NCBI RefSeq assembly: GCF_042679605.1
Contig: NZ_JBHTMU010000001.1
Span: forward strand, 124,001 to 188,000
DNA length: 64,000 nt
Direction: 5' to 3'
Source of the DNA: Litorisediminicola beolgyonensis
GTDB lineage: Bacteria; Pseudomonadota; Alphaproteobacteria; Rhodobacterales; Rhodobacteraceae
The notes below the pieces were generated by a model. The model was not told where the DNA came from. It searched no databases and was given only the letters and a program-made list of their open reading frames with translations. The position numbers and the translations under genes were made by a program. Below, piece by piece: positions 42,409 to 51,511 of this stretch. How positions within the stretch are numbered: the first letter of the stretch is position 1; each line of letters starts with the position of its first letter.

Positions 42409-44691
42409 ATGAGCCGCTTCGCCGCCCCGATCGCAGAACAGATATGGGATATGAAATACCGTCTGAAAGAGGCGGATGGCACGCCGATCGACGGCAGTGT
42501 CGAGGACAGCTGGCGGCGGATCGCGCGATCGCTCGCGGAGGTCGAGGACGACACCGCCCTTTGGGAGGATCGGTTCTACGCCGCGCTCGAGGATTTCAAA
42601 TACCTGCCCGCGGGCCGGATCACCGCGGGTGCGGGCACGGCGCGGTCGGTGACGCTCTTCAACTGCTTCGTGATGGGCACGATCCCCGACACGATGGGCG
42701 GCATCTTCGACATGCTGAAGGAAGCCGCGCTGACCATGCAGCAGGGCGGCGGGATCGGCTATGATTTCTCCACGATCCGGCCCAAGGGCGCGGCGGTGGC
42801 GGGCGTGGCGGCGGATGCCTCGGGGCCGTTGTCTTTCATGGATGTCTGGGACGCGATGTGCCGCACGATCATGTCGGCGGGCTCGCGGCGCGGCGCGATG
42901 ATGGCGACGATGCGCTGCGACCATCCCGATATCGAGGATTTCATCGGGGCCAAGGCCGACAGCGCGCGGCTGCGGATGTTCAACCTGTCGGTCCTGATCA
43001 CCGATCCATTCATGGAGGCGGTCAAGGCGGACGGCTCCTGGGATCTGGTCTTCGACGGCAAGGTGTTCCGCACCGTGCAGGCGCGCGACCTGTGGAACCG
43101 GATCATGCGGGCGACCTATGATTACGCCGAGCCGGGCGTGATCTTCATCGACCGGATCAACGCCGCCAATAACCTCGCCTATTGCGAGACCATCGCGGCG
43201 ACCAACCCCTGCGGCGAGCAGCCGCTGCCGCCCTATGGCGCGTGCCTTCTGGGCTCGATCAACCTCGCGCGGCTGGTCTCGGAGCCGTTCCAGGAGGGCG
43301 CGGCGCTGGATCTGAAGGCTCTGGACCAGCTGGTCGCGACCGCCGTGCGGATGATGGACAATGTCGTCGATGCCTCGCGCTTTCCGCTGCCCGAACAGGC
43401 GCGCGAGGCGCAGAACAAGCGCCGGATCGGGCTGGGTGTCACCGGTCTTGCCGATGCGCTCTTGATGCTGGGCCTGCGCTACGGCTCCGAGGCCGCGGCG
43501 GCGCAGACCGAGGCCTGGCTGCACCAGATCGCGCGCGCGGCCTACCTCGCGTCGGTCGAGCTGGCCAAGGAGAAGGGGCCGTTTCCGCTGTTCGATGCCG
43601 AGGCCTACCTGGCCTCGGGCGCGATGCAGATGATGGACGAGGATGTGCGCGACGCGATCCGCGAGCACGGCATCCGCAACGCGCTTCTGACATCGATCGC
43701 GCCCACCGGCACGATCTCGCTCTACGCGGGCAACGTGTCCTCGGGGATCGAGCCGGTCTTCGCCTATGCCTACACGCGCAAGGTCCTGCAGAAGGACGGC
43801 ACCCGGACCGAGGAAGAGGTGGTCGATTACGCGGTGCAGCTGTACCGCGACGCCTTCGGCGAGGAGGCCGAGCTGCCGGATCACTTCGTCAACGCGCAGA
43901 CCCTGTCGCCGCTCGATCACGTGCGGATGCAGGCGGCGGCGCAGAAATGGGTGGATTCGTCGATCTCGAAGACCATCAATTGTCCCGAGGACATCAGCTT
44001 CGAGGCGTTCAAGGACGTCTACATCGCGGCCTACGAGCAGGGCTGCAAGGGCTGCACCACCTACCGCCCCAACGACGTGACCGGGTCGGTCCTGACCGTC
44101 AGCGAGGCCGAGAAGCCCGCCGAGACGCCGGTGCTTGTCCACGAGGCCGAGGATGGGGCCGAGGTGGTCTACATGTCCGAGCCGCTCGACCGGCCCGAGA
44201 CGCTGGAGGGCAATACCTACAAGCTCAAATGGCCCGACAGCGAGCATGCGATCTACCTGACGATCAACGACATCATCGTCGGCGGCCGCCGCAGGCCCTT
44301 CGAGGTCTTCATCAACTCAAAAAACATGGAGCATTTCGCCTGGACCGTGGCGCTGACGCGGATGATCTCGGCGGTGTTCCGGCGCGGCGGCGATGTGAGC
44401 TTCGTGGTCGAGGAGCTGAAGGCGGTGTTCGATCCGCGCGGCGGGGCCTGGGTGAAGGGCAAGTACATCCCCTCGATCCTCGCGGCCATCGGCGGGGTGA
44501 TCGAGCAGCATCTGGTCGCGACCGGGTTCCTCGAGGGCGAGGGGATGGGGCTGAAATCCGATCCCAAGGCCATGGTGGTGAACCTCGACGGGCGCCCCGG
44601 CAAGGCATGCCCGTCCTGTGGCCAGTACGAGATGCACATGCAGGAAGGCTGCATGACCTGCGGCTCCTGCGGCTACTCGAAATGCGGGTGA
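42409..44691 (+). CDS. nrdJ: adenosylcobalamin-dependent (class II) ribonucleoside-diphosphate reductase
   Basis: The 760-residue enzyme reduces ribonucleotides using an AdoCbl-generated radical, independent of oxygen. Active-site segments include LFNCFVMG (Cys86, redox cysteine), TNPCGEQPLPPYGAC (radical cysteine plus Asn and Glu), APTGTISLYAGNVSSGIEPVF, and a C-terminal CPSCGQYEMH...CMTCGSCGYSKCG cysteine cluster for re-reduction. No B12 riboswitch box is visible upstream. Instead a tRNA-like RNA precedes it. The ribosome site is weak (GAGAAATAAGAC). Confidence 0.93.
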   Translation: MSRFAAPIAEQIWDMKYRLKEADGTPIDGSVEDSWRRIARSLAEVEDDTALWEDRFYAALEDFKYLPAGRITAGAGTARSVTLFNCFVMGTIPDTMGGIFDMLKEAALTMQQGGGIGYDFSTIRPKGAAVAGVAADASGPLSFMDVWDAMCRTIMSAGSRRGAMMATMRCDHPDIEDFIGAKADSARLRMFNLSVLITDPFMEAVKADGSWDLVFDGKVFRTVQARDLWNRIMRATYDYAEPGVIFIDRINAANNLAYCETIAATNPCGEQPLPPYGACLLGSINLARLVSEPFQEGAALDLKALDQLVATAVRMMDNVVDASRFPLPEQAREAQNKRRIGLGVTGLADALLMLGLRYGSEAAAAQTEAWLHQIARAAYLASVELAKEKGPFPLFDAEAYLASGAMQMMDEDVRDAIREHGIRNALLTSIAPTGTISLYAGNVSSGIEPVFAYAYTRKVLQKDGTRTEEEVVDYAVQLYRDAFGEEAELPDHFVNAQTLSPLDHVRMQAAAQKWVDSSISKTINCPEDISFEAFKDVYIAAYEQGCKGCTTYRPNDVTGSVLTVSEAEKPAETPVLVHEAEDGAEVVYMSEPLDRPETLEGNTYKLKWPDSEHAIYLTINDIIVGGRRRPFEVFINSKNMEHFAWTVALTRMISAVFRRGGDVSFVVEELKAVFDPRGGAWVKGKYIPSILAAIGGVIEQHLVATGFLEGEGMGLKSDPKAMVVNLDGRPGKACPSCGQYEMHMQEGCMTCGSCGYSKCG

Positions 44692-44712
44692 TCTGACGCG
44701 ACGCCTGACGGG

Positions 44713-45432
44713 TCAGGGCGCGCTGCCCGTGTCGCGGGGCGGTCCGAAGCGGATGGAGACGCCGCTGCGGCGCAGGGCATCGAGCAGGGTGAAGGTGAAG
44801 ATCAGCTGGCCGGTCATCTCGGTGGCTTCCTCGAGGAAGGCGAGCCAGGAATAGACGGTCGGCGAGGCCTCGGTGGTGTTCGATTGCAGCCAGCCGATGG
44901 CCTCGACCCCGACCGCGCCCGAGATGTAGACCGCACCGGCCAGGATGCTCAGGCGCCGCGTGCGCGCGGGCAGGCGGGTCAGGAAGCGCCAGTAGACCGC
45001 GCCGAGGAGTGCGATCACCGGCAGCGCCAGCACCACCCAGAACTGCGTTTGCCCGCCGCCGATGCCGAGGCTGCGCGAGGCGAAGCGCCCGGCGGCCTCG
45101 TGGATCGAGGCGCTCTCGTCGAGCGACAGGAGCAGGAAGATCGCCGCGAGGCTCCACCATGACAGCCGTCCGGTCGTGTATGTCGCGCCGCAGAGGCCTA
45201 GAAGCGCGGCGTTGATCAGCAGAAGGTTCGACGAGAACCAGGTCGGCAGGTTGCGCTCGGCATCGAGGTCGAAGAGGCGGATGAAGAAGGCGGGGCCCGT
45301 GGGGTAGGGATAGGGCAGGCCCGCGCGCAGCACGATGATCGCGGCCCCGGCAGCGAGGATCGCGAGAAGCAGCAGCCCGAGATAAAGGACCAGCCGCTCC
45401 GGTGTGAGGGGCACGACAAATTTCTGGCGCAA
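44713..45432 (-). CDS. multi-spanning membrane protein, function unknown
   Basis: The 239-residue product has about six hydrophobic segments (residues 14-36, 68-84, 90-104, 132-150, 165-183, 200-225). Conserved-looking polar residues sit at membrane borders: LLSLDESASIHEAAG and LEEATEMTG. I do not recognise a named family. The start is uncertain: a TTG at 45432 is the first possible codon after an upstream stop, and a GTG six codons later is also possible; neither has a strong ribosome site. The gene is convergent with nrdJ. Confidence 0.65.
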   Translation of the reverse strand: MRQKFVVPLTPERLVLYLGLLLLAILAAGAAIIVLRAGLPYPYPTGPAFFIRLFDLDAERNLPTWFSSNLLLINAALLGLCGATYTTGRLSWWSLAAIFLLLSLDESASIHEAAGRFASRSLGIGGGQTQFWVVLALPVIALLGAVYWRFLTRLPARTRRLSILAGAVYISGAVGVEAIGWLQSNTTEASPTVYSWLAFLEEATEMTGQLIFTFTLLDALRRSGVSIRFGPPRDTGSAP

Positions 45433-45633
45433 CGAATGGTCTCGTCAAAAAGAATATCGTCAGGAGACGGCGTTTTGGGCGGCCCTGTCAAGTTTCGGAC
45501 ACTCGGTCGCCTGTCGCAGACGCGGTGTCGCCTGCGTGCCGGGCGCGCGTTCGGTGCCATGCCCGCGCGCGACGGGGCATGGGGTGCACGCGACCAGTGA
45601 GATCGCGTATCGCGCAGATATGTGGGAGAAAAT

Positions 45634-45710
45634 TGGTCGGAGTGGCAGGATTCGAACCTACGACCCCTGCCTCCCGAAGACAGTGCTCTACCAGGCTGAG
45701 CTACACTCCG
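45634..45710 (-). tRNA. tRNA-Pro (CGG)
   Basis: On the minus strand CGGAGTG begins a standard cloverleaf. The anticodon loop is TTCGGGA (anticodon CGG), the T loop is TTCGAAT and the encoded CCA is followed by AATTT. C1-G72 with A73 fits bacterial proline tRNAs. Confidence 0.95.
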
Positions 45711-45755
45711 ACCGTGGCGCGTCGATTAGCCCAGGCGTCCGGGTTTGGCAAGGGC

Positions 45756-46721
45756 TCAGGGCGCGTCGGGCGGCTGTTTTCTGAAGAGCCGCAGAAGCGT
45801 GCTGACGCGGGGGCTGAGGCCGTCGTCGAGGCGCGAGCGGCTCTCGAGAACGGGGGTCTTCGAGGTCGCGCTCTGACCGCCTTCGCGGAGCACGATGTAG
45901 ATGCCGCTCGTGACGATGATGGCCACGCCCGCGAGGGTGGTGAGCGAGGGCAGCTCGTCGAAGAGGAGCGCGCCGTAGAAGGTGGCCCAGAGGATCTGGG
46001 AATATTGCATCGGCGCGACGACCACGGCCTCGCCCGCCTTGTAGGCGGCGATCACGACCATCGAGGCGGCGAAGGCCAAGGCCGCGATGGCGGCGGTCAG
46101 GCCCAGATCGCCCGCGCTCATGGGGATGTAGACGAAGGGCAGGATGGCGGCCATGACCACGAGGTTCGTCAGCATCGGGTAGAGGACCAGCACCACGGGG
46201 CGCTCGTCCTGGCCGATGCGGCGCACGATGATCGCGGCGAGGGCGCTGCCGAAGCTCGCCACCAGTGCGGCGAGATGGCCAAGCTGAAGCTCGGTCGCGC
46301 CGGGGCGCAGCACCACGAGGACGCCGATCATGCCCGCTGCGACGGCGAGCCAGCGGCGGAGGCGGACGGTTTCGCCCAGGATCGGGACCGAGAGCACGGT
46401 GATGATCAGCGGCGAGGCGAAGAGGATGGCGTAGGTCTGGCTGAGCGGCAGGGTCGAGAAGGCGTAGAAGGCCGATCCGGCGGTCGCGACCGCGGCCAGC
46501 GTGCGGGTGAGCGTCCACCACGGATGGACCGGGCGCAGCGTGCCGGGCTCGGCGTCGCGGATCAGCAGAAGCGTGACCAGCGGGAAGCCGAACAGCACCG
46601 AGAAGAACACGATCTGGAACGGGCTGTAGGTCGCGCCGAGCGCTTTCACGATCACGTCGTGGAGGGCGTAGAGCCCAAAGGACAGGAGCGCGAGAAGCGC
46701 GCCGCGTGCATTGCCGCTCAT
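45756..46721 (-). CDS. EamA/DMT-family permease
   Basis: A 321-residue drug/metabolite-type transporter with ten predicted membrane helices in two EamA repeats of five. Repeat signatures are SFGLYALHDVIVKAL, SQTYAILFASPLIITVL and ILGETVRLRRW in the first half, and YSQILWATFYGALLFDELPS in the second. The cytoplasmic C-terminal tail of about 45 residues is Arg- and Ser-rich. The substrate is unknown. The tRNA-Pro gene follows on the same strand. Confidence 0.87.
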   Translation of the reverse strand: MSGNARGALLALLSFGLYALHDVIVKALGATYSPFQIVFFSVLFGFPLVTLLLIRDAEPGTLRPVHPWWTLTRTLAAVATAGSAFYAFSTLPLSQTYAILFASPLIITVLSVPILGETVRLRRWLAVAAGMIGVLVVLRPGATELQLGHLAALVASFGSALAAIIVRRIGQDERPVVLVLYPMLTNLVVMAAILPFVYIPMSAGDLGLTAAIAALAFAASMVVIAAYKAGEAVVVAPMQYSQILWATFYGALLFDELPSLTTLAGVAIIVTSGIYIVLREGGQSATSKTPVLESRSRLDDGLSPRVSTLLRLFRKQPPDAP

Positions 46722-46797
46722 GACAGAAGCCCGCCGTTTGGAAGAGGAGAAAAGCGCGGAGGCCTGTCTGCCCGATACGCCCGGCGGGCGGGGAAGA

Positions 46798-47532
46798 TCA
46801 AGCGGTCAAAGTGGCGTACTCGGCAGAATGGGTGATCTCCGCCCAGATCGGCAGATGATCCGAGGCGCGCCGCGCCAGGGGATGATCCGATACCCCCGCG
46901 GCGACGAGATCGAGCCCCTTCGAGAGCGCGATCCGGTCAAGCGCGGCCATGGGCAGGGTGCTGTGGAAGGTGCGGCCCGGGGCGATGACCTCGTAGTCCG
47001 CGAGCGGTTCGAGACCGACGCGCGGCGACCATTCGTTCATATCCCCGAGGATGACGCTTGGCCTCTGGGCGAGCGCCGCGAGCGCGTCGCGGATGCGCGC
47101 CACCTGCTGGCGGCGGTCGCGGCGGCGGAGACCGAGATGGGTGGCGACCACGCGCAAGGGGCGGTCTCGGTGCACCAGATCGGCGATGAGCGCACCGCGG
47201 GGCTCGAGCCCCGGCAGGTCGAGGCGATGGACGGCGTCGATCCTGACCTCCGCGGTCACCAGAATGGCGTTGCCGTGCCAGCCGAGGCTGTCGGCGCCGC
47301 CGCCGTGATCGACCGGAACGAAGCCGCGCGCCTGGGCCAGTGCCGCGGGCAGGGCGGCGGGGCGCGCGCCCAGACGCTTGTCGGCCTCTTGCAGCGCGAC
47401 GATCTGCGCGCCGAGCCCGGCGATCACGTCGAGCGCGCGATGCGGATCGCGGCGCCAGTCGGTGCCGACGCATTTGCGAAGATTGTAGCTCGCGATGCGG
47501 ACCTTATCCGCCTGTGGATCGTTCGACGTCAT
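46798..47532 (-). CDS. endonuclease/exonuclease/phosphatase family protein
   Basis: The 244-residue protein has the EEP (DNase I-like) fold: RIASYNLRKCVG, VALQEADKR (catalytic Glu), VVATHLGL, VILGDMNEW (Asp and Asn) and SDHLPIWAEI (Asp and His). No signal peptide is present, so it is cytoplasmic. The substrate may be a phosphodiester in nucleic acid or lipid. The ATG at 47532 lies ten bases from the divergent membrane protein start, so both promoters overlap the other gene. Confidence 0.85.
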   Translation of the reverse strand: MTSNDPQADKVRIASYNLRKCVGTDWRRDPHRALDVIAGLGAQIVALQEADKRLGARPAALPAALAQARGFVPVDHGGGADSLGWHGNAILVTAEVRIDAVHRLDLPGLEPRGALIADLVHRDRPLRVVATHLGLRRRDRRQQVARIRDALAALAQRPSVILGDMNEWSPRVGLEPLADYEVIAPGRTFHSTLPMAALDRIALSKGLDLVAAGVSDHPLARRASDHLPIWAEITHSAEYATLTA

Positions 47533-47541
47533 AGAGTGTAT

Positions 47542-48243
47542 ATGGGATCGATGATGGACGAGCGCCAGCAAGCAGACATGATCCGCGATCAGCGCCGGAA
47601 TTACGCGGTGTTCGCGATTTGGGCAGTGCTCGTCGGAGAGGCGCTGTTTGCGCTGGTGACGCAGCGCTGGTCGACCCTGTTCGTGGCCGTCGCGACGCTG
47701 GTCCTGTCGATGCTTCCGGCGATCTTCGCCTCGCGCTTCGACATCCGCCTGCCGGTCAGCTTCTTCGCCGCCGCGGTGATCTTCATCTTCGCGACGATCT
47801 TCCTGGGCGAGGCCGGCAATTTCTACGAGAAATACTGGTGGTGGGACGTGGTCCTGCACGCCGGATCGGCGGTGGGCTTCGGGCTTCTGGGGTTTCTCTT
47901 CATCTTCATGCTCTTCGAAGGCGACCGCTATGCCGCGCCCGCCTGGGCCATCGGCTTCATGGCCTTTAGCCTTGCGGTGTCCATCGGTGCGATCTGGGAG
48001 ATCTTCGAGTTCGCGATGGACCAGACCTTCGGGCTGAACATGCAGAAGAACGGGCTTCAGGACACGATGTGGGACCTGATCGTCGACTGCCTCGGCGCGG
48101 GGTTCGGGGCGACGATGGGGTTTCTGTACCTGAAGGGGCGGGAGCTTGGCGGGCTCGGGTCGTCGCTCGACGAGTTCGTGCGGCTGAACCGGCGGCTCTT
48201 CAAGAAAGCGCGGCTGCGCCGGGGGCGCAACCGCGAGGAGTGA
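47542..48243 (+). CDS. DUF2238/YjdF-like membrane protein
   Basis: The 233-residue protein has about six hydrophobic segments. The middle has YEKYWWWDVVLHAGSAVGFG and the later part IWEIFEFAMDQTFGLN followed by QDTMWDLIVDCLGAGFGA, the polar-membrane pattern of the YjdF/DUF2238 family, whose function is unknown. Starts at 47542 and 47551 are both possible. A basic tail of about 25 residues ends the protein. Its stop abuts the leuB stop without any gap. Confidence 0.78.
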   Translation: MGSMMDERQQADMIRDQRRNYAVFAIWAVLVGEALFALVTQRWSTLFVAVATLVLSMLPAIFASRFDIRLPVSFFAAAVIFIFATIFLGEAGNFYEKYWWWDVVLHAGSAVGFGLLGFLFIFMLFEGDRYAAPAWAIGFMAFSLAVSIGAIWEIFEFAMDQTFGLNMQKNGLQDTMWDLIVDCLGAGFGATMGFLYLKGRELGGLGSSLDEFVRLNRRLFKKARLRRGRNREE

Positions 48244-49347
48244 TCAGAGCGAGGCGTCGAGCGCCGCGATGATGGCGTCGCCCATCTCGGTGGTGGAGAC
48301 CGGCACCTTGCCTTCCTCGCCCAGGAGATCGGCGGTGCGCAGGCCCTGCGCCAGAACGGTCTCGACGGCCTGTTCCAGACGGTCGGCCTCGGCGCCCTGG
48401 TCGAAGCTGTAGCGCAGCGCCATCGCGAAGCTCAGGATGCAGGCGATGGGGTTGGCCTTGCCCTGACCGGCGATGTCGGGCGCGGAGCCATGGACCGGTT
48501 CGTAAAGCGCCTTGGGACGGCCATTGGACATCGGCGCGCCGAGCGAGGCCGAGGGCAGCATCCCGAGCGAGCCGGTGAGCATCGCCGCGAGATCGGAGAG
48601 GAGATCGCCGAAAAGGTTGTCGGTCACGATCACGTCGAACTGCTTGGGCCAGCGGGTGAGCTGCATGGCGCCGGCATCGGCATACATGTGGCTCAGCTCG
48701 ACCTCGGGGTAATCCTGGCCGACGCGGGTGACCACCTCGCGCCAGAGGATGCCCGATTCCATGACATTGGCCTTTTCCATCGAGCAGAGCTTCTTGCCGC
48801 GCTTCATCGCCAGTTCGAAGGCGGCGCGGGCGACGCGGTCGATCTCGGACTCGGTGTAGCGCTGGGTGTTGATGCCGACGCGCTCGTTGCCTTCCTCGAA
48901 GATGCCGCGCGGCTCGCCGAAATAGACGCCCGAGGTCAGTTCGCGCACGATCATGATGTCGAGACCGGCGACGACGTCCTTCTTGAGCGAGGAGAAATCG
49001 GCCAGCGCGTCGAAGCACTGGGCGGGACGGAGATTGGCGAAGAGGTCCATCTCCTTGCGCAGGCGCAGGAGGCCGCGCTCGGGCTTCACCGAGAAATCGA
49101 GATTGTCGTATTGCGGGCCGCCGACCGCGCCGAGGAGGACCGCGTCGACCTCTTGCGCCTTGGCCATCGTGTCGTCGTGCAGCGGCGTGCCGTGTTTGTC
49201 ATAGGCGCAGCCGCCGACGAGATCCTCGGACACGTCGAAGCTGAGATCGCGCTTCGCCCCGTACCAGTCGATGATCTTGCGGACCTCGGCCATGACCTCG
49301 GGGCCGATGCCGTCACCGGGCAGGATGAGAAGCGAAAAGGTGCTCAT
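48244..49347 (-). CDS. leuB: 3-isopropylmalate dehydrogenase
   Basis: The 367-residue enzyme oxidises and decarboxylates 3-isopropylmalate to 2-oxoisocaproate in leucine synthesis with NAD and Mg. It has LPGDGIGPEVMAEV at the N-terminus, LLGAVGGPQYDN, RELTSGVYFGEPRG (substrate site), then VTDNLFGDLLSDLAAML with metal-binding Asp residues, and EPVHGSAPDIAGQGKANP for NAD. Length is normal. leuD and leuC are found 2-4 kb further, separated by two unrelated genes. Confidence 0.95.
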   Translation of the reverse strand: MSTFSLLILPGDGIGPEVMAEVRKIIDWYGAKRDLSFDVSEDLVGGCAYDKHGTPLHDDTMAKAQEVDAVLLGAVGGPQYDNLDFSVKPERGLLRLRKEMDLFANLRPAQCFDALADFSSLKKDVVAGLDIMIVRELTSGVYFGEPRGIFEEGNERVGINTQRYTESEIDRVARAAFELAMKRGKKLCSMEKANVMESGILWREVVTRVGQDYPEVELSHMYADAGAMQLTRWPKQFDVIVTDNLFGDLLSDLAAMLTGSLGMLPSASLGAPMSNGRPKALYEPVHGSAPDIAGQGKANPIACILSFAMALRYSFDQGAEADRLEQAVETVLAQGLRTADLLGEEGKVPVSTTEMGDAIIAALDASL

Positions 49348-49407
49348 GGGGCGCTGTCCTCGAGTTGATCGTGATCGCCGGAGCGGTATGCGAGCCGCCC
49401 GTCGAGG

Positions 49408-50370
49408 TCAAGGAAGCAGGAGGTCGACCCAGACCGGCCGATGGGGTCCGGCGTTGTCGGCTGGCGGGGTGGTGCCCGTATCGGTCACGCGGAGCGCGGC
49501 GTCGGGCAGGACGTAGCTGACGCGCATCTCTCCGAGGCCGAGCGCGGTCCAGTCGACGGTGGCGCGACCGGCGAGCGGGTCGGTGAGCGCGGGATGGCTG
49601 AGGAGCGCGGCGATCTCGGAGCGCAGGCCCTCGCCACGGTCGGGGTCGAGATTGGCGTTTCCGAGGATGAGGACCGGCGCGTCGGGGCGGGGGCCGAGAC
49701 GGCCGTCGAGCCAGTGGCGCCAGAGCGCAATCTCGTCGGAGTTGCGTCGGCCATTGCGGTCCTCGGGACCGTCGAAGACCGGCGGCGTGGCGTGGAAGGC
49801 GAGGAGGATCAGCGGGCCGCGTGGCGTCCGCGCCTCGATCACCCAATGGCCGCCGGTGGAGAGGCGGCGTGTGTCGGGCGCTGGATCCTCGGGCGAGAGG
49901 CGGGTCTCGGGCAGATCGGACCAGCGGAGATCGGTGAAATCGGCGAGGAGCGTGAGCGGGACGCGCGACAGGAGCGCCATGCCGCCCTGTCCGGCGAAGC
50001 GGCCCCAGGCCTCGGCATCCTCGGGCTCGCCCAACCGTCCGTCGCCGTCGCGATCGGAGCCGGTGGCGCGCCCGGTATTGGGCCGGAGGCTGAGGCTGTA
50101 GGGGTAGGGGCTGCCCCGGGTGTCGAGGCGGTCGTGGACGAGGTCGAGCGCGGCACCGCCCGCGTCATAGTCGAGATCGGTCAGCAGCAGGAGATCGGCG
50201 TCGAGCGCGGCGATGCCGTCGAGGATCGCGCTCAGATCGGGCGCGTCGCGGTCGAGGTCACGGACCAAGAGGCCGGGTCCGTCGCGGGTGAGGGGCGAGT
50301 GCCAGGTGGCGGCGCGGAAGCTGTCAGCGAGGGTCGGAGTGGCGAGGGCGAGCAGCAGCGCTGCGCTCAG
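49408..50370 (-). CDS. secreted endonuclease/exonuclease/phosphatase-like protein
   Basis: The EEP-fold protein of about 320 residues shows LLLTDLDYDAGG in place of the usual QE strand, FHATPPVFDG, VLILGNANLDPDRG (GN-N instead of GD-N) and ends HRPVWVDLLLP. A DRDGDGRLGEPED segment looks like an EF-hand calcium loop. Start: no ATG, GTG or TTG lies near the signal-like stretch LSAALLLALATPTLA. A CTG at 50370 overlaps the upstream stop as CTGA, the same geometry as ATGA. The alternative is an ATG over 110 bases upstream inside the previous gene. Confidence 0.65.
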   Translation of the reverse strand: MSAALLLALATPTLADSFRAATWHSPLTRDGPGLLVRDLDRDAPDLSAILDGIAALDADLLLLTDLDYDAGGAALDLVHDRLDTRGSPYPYSLSLRPNTGRATGSDRDGDGRLGEPEDAEAWGRFAGQGGMALLSRVPLTLLADFTDLRWSDLPETRLSPEDPAPDTRRLSTGGHWVIEARTPRGPLILLAFHATPPVFDGPEDRNGRRNSDEIALWRHWLDGRLGPRPDAPVLILGNANLDPDRGEGLRSEIAALLSHPALTDPLAGRATVDWTALGLGEMRVSYVLPDAALRVTDTGTTPPADNAGPHRPVWVDLLLP

Positions 50371-51194
50371 GCATGCGCGAAATGCTCGGTCTGGGCGTAG
50401 GCGCGGCGGCGCTTTTCCTCGATCAGCTCGGCCACGCGCATCAGCGCGATGCCGCGCATGATCAGGCTGGCGGAGAGAAAGGCCCATGCGGTGATCGTCC
50501 AAACCAAGGTCTGCGGCGAGACGAGGCTGAGCGGCATCGCCACCTCGGCGAAGGTCTTCATCACCGCCGGAAGCAGGAATGGCAGGAGAAAGCCTAAGGC
50601 CGCGTTAACGCTGGCATCGCGCTTCAGCCGGTAGAGGACATCGCCGCCCGCCGTCGGGTCGAAGAGCGGCAGGTTGATCCAGACGTTGAATGCCTTGCGC
50701 CGGATCGGCCAGCCCATGAGCTTGATGACCACGAAGAAGAGCGCGACCGAGGCCATCGCCAGAAGATAGGTCACCCCGGCGAGGTCGCGGATCAGCACGA
50801 TGGTCGACGGCTTCGTGCCCTCGGGCAGAAGGAGCATCATCAGGCGCACGGGCGAGAACGGGAAATCGAGCGCGCGGCCCGCCAGCGCCGCCATGCCCGA
50901 CATCGCGTCGCCGAAGAGCGTCGGCGAGATCGCGTTGCGCACCAGCACCGAGGCGGTGGCGGCGATGGCGAAGAGGGTGAGGAAGCGCATCCGGTTGAAC
51001 GGCGGGGCCGAGCGGAACTCGACGAAGGAGGGCACGATCGAGACGTATTCGATGAAGGTCAGGAGCGCGGCGAGAAGTCCCAAGAGCGCGGCGACCTGCG
51101 CGGCATCGGCCGACAGCCCCGGCATCATCAATGCCGGAAGCACGACCACCCAGGCCACAAGGAGCGCTCTCGCGCCCGCGCTGATCATGCGCAT
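50367..51194 (-). CDS. integral membrane protein, function unknown
   Basis: The 275-residue product has about six hydrophobic segments (residues 8-25, 32-50, 70-90, 130-150, 195-212, 225-245). It has no motif I can name. Polar pieces such as EYVSIVPSFVEFRSAPPFNRMRF between helices two and three could be cytoplasmic. The start may be the ATG at 51194 or a GTG two codons earlier at 51200, for which GGGGAG has better spacing. The gene overlaps the secreted EEP gene by four bases. Confidence 0.65.
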   Translation of the reverse strand: MRMISAGARALLVAWVVVLPALMMPGLSADAAQVAALLGLLAALLTFIEYVSIVPSFVEFRSAPPFNRMRFLTLFAIAATASVLVRNAISPTLFGDAMSGMAALAGRALDFPFSPVRLMMLLLPEGTKPSTIVLIRDLAGVTYLLAMASVALFFVVIKLMGWPIRRKAFNVWINLPLFDPTAGGDVLYRLKRDASVNAALGFLLPFLLPAVMKTFAEVAMPLSLVSPQTLVWTITAWAFLSASLIMRGIALMRVAELIEEKRRRAYAQTEHFAHA

Positions 51195-51511
51195 GATCAC
51201 AAACCTGCTCCCCTGGTCCGGACGGGCGCGATTCGATGCCGCTCCCTTGTTCCACCCAAGGATCGTCCATTCCGACGATCTGCCTCAATCTTGCCCAATT
51301 TTTGCCGTCTTTCCGCCTTGCCGACAATCCCTTCACCGAAGATCCCAGCAATCGGGGCGGTTTCACGGCGAAGTTGGTGCGCGATTGCATCATTCGCGCG
51401 GCGGAGGTGCGGCGCTCTAGTGGTCACCGTCAAGATGTTGCGGGAGCGCAGAAAAAAACCGCAACGGGCGTGCCGTTGCGGTTCATCTTTCAGTTACCCT
51501 TGGGGCTGTTT
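51195..51511. other. 317-base gap between leuD and the membrane protein gene
   Basis: No coding sequence is supported. It contains the leuD terminator (51452-51482) and should contain a minus-strand promoter for the membrane protein and secreted EEP genes. Nothing else stands out. Confidence 0.6.
51452..51482 (-). terminator. rho-independent terminator after leuD
   Basis: On the minus strand AACCGCAACGGC and GCCCGTTGCGGTT form an 11-12-bp stem with a small loop, followed by a run of T (51457-51452). It lies 29 bases beyond the leuD stop. Confidence 0.9.
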
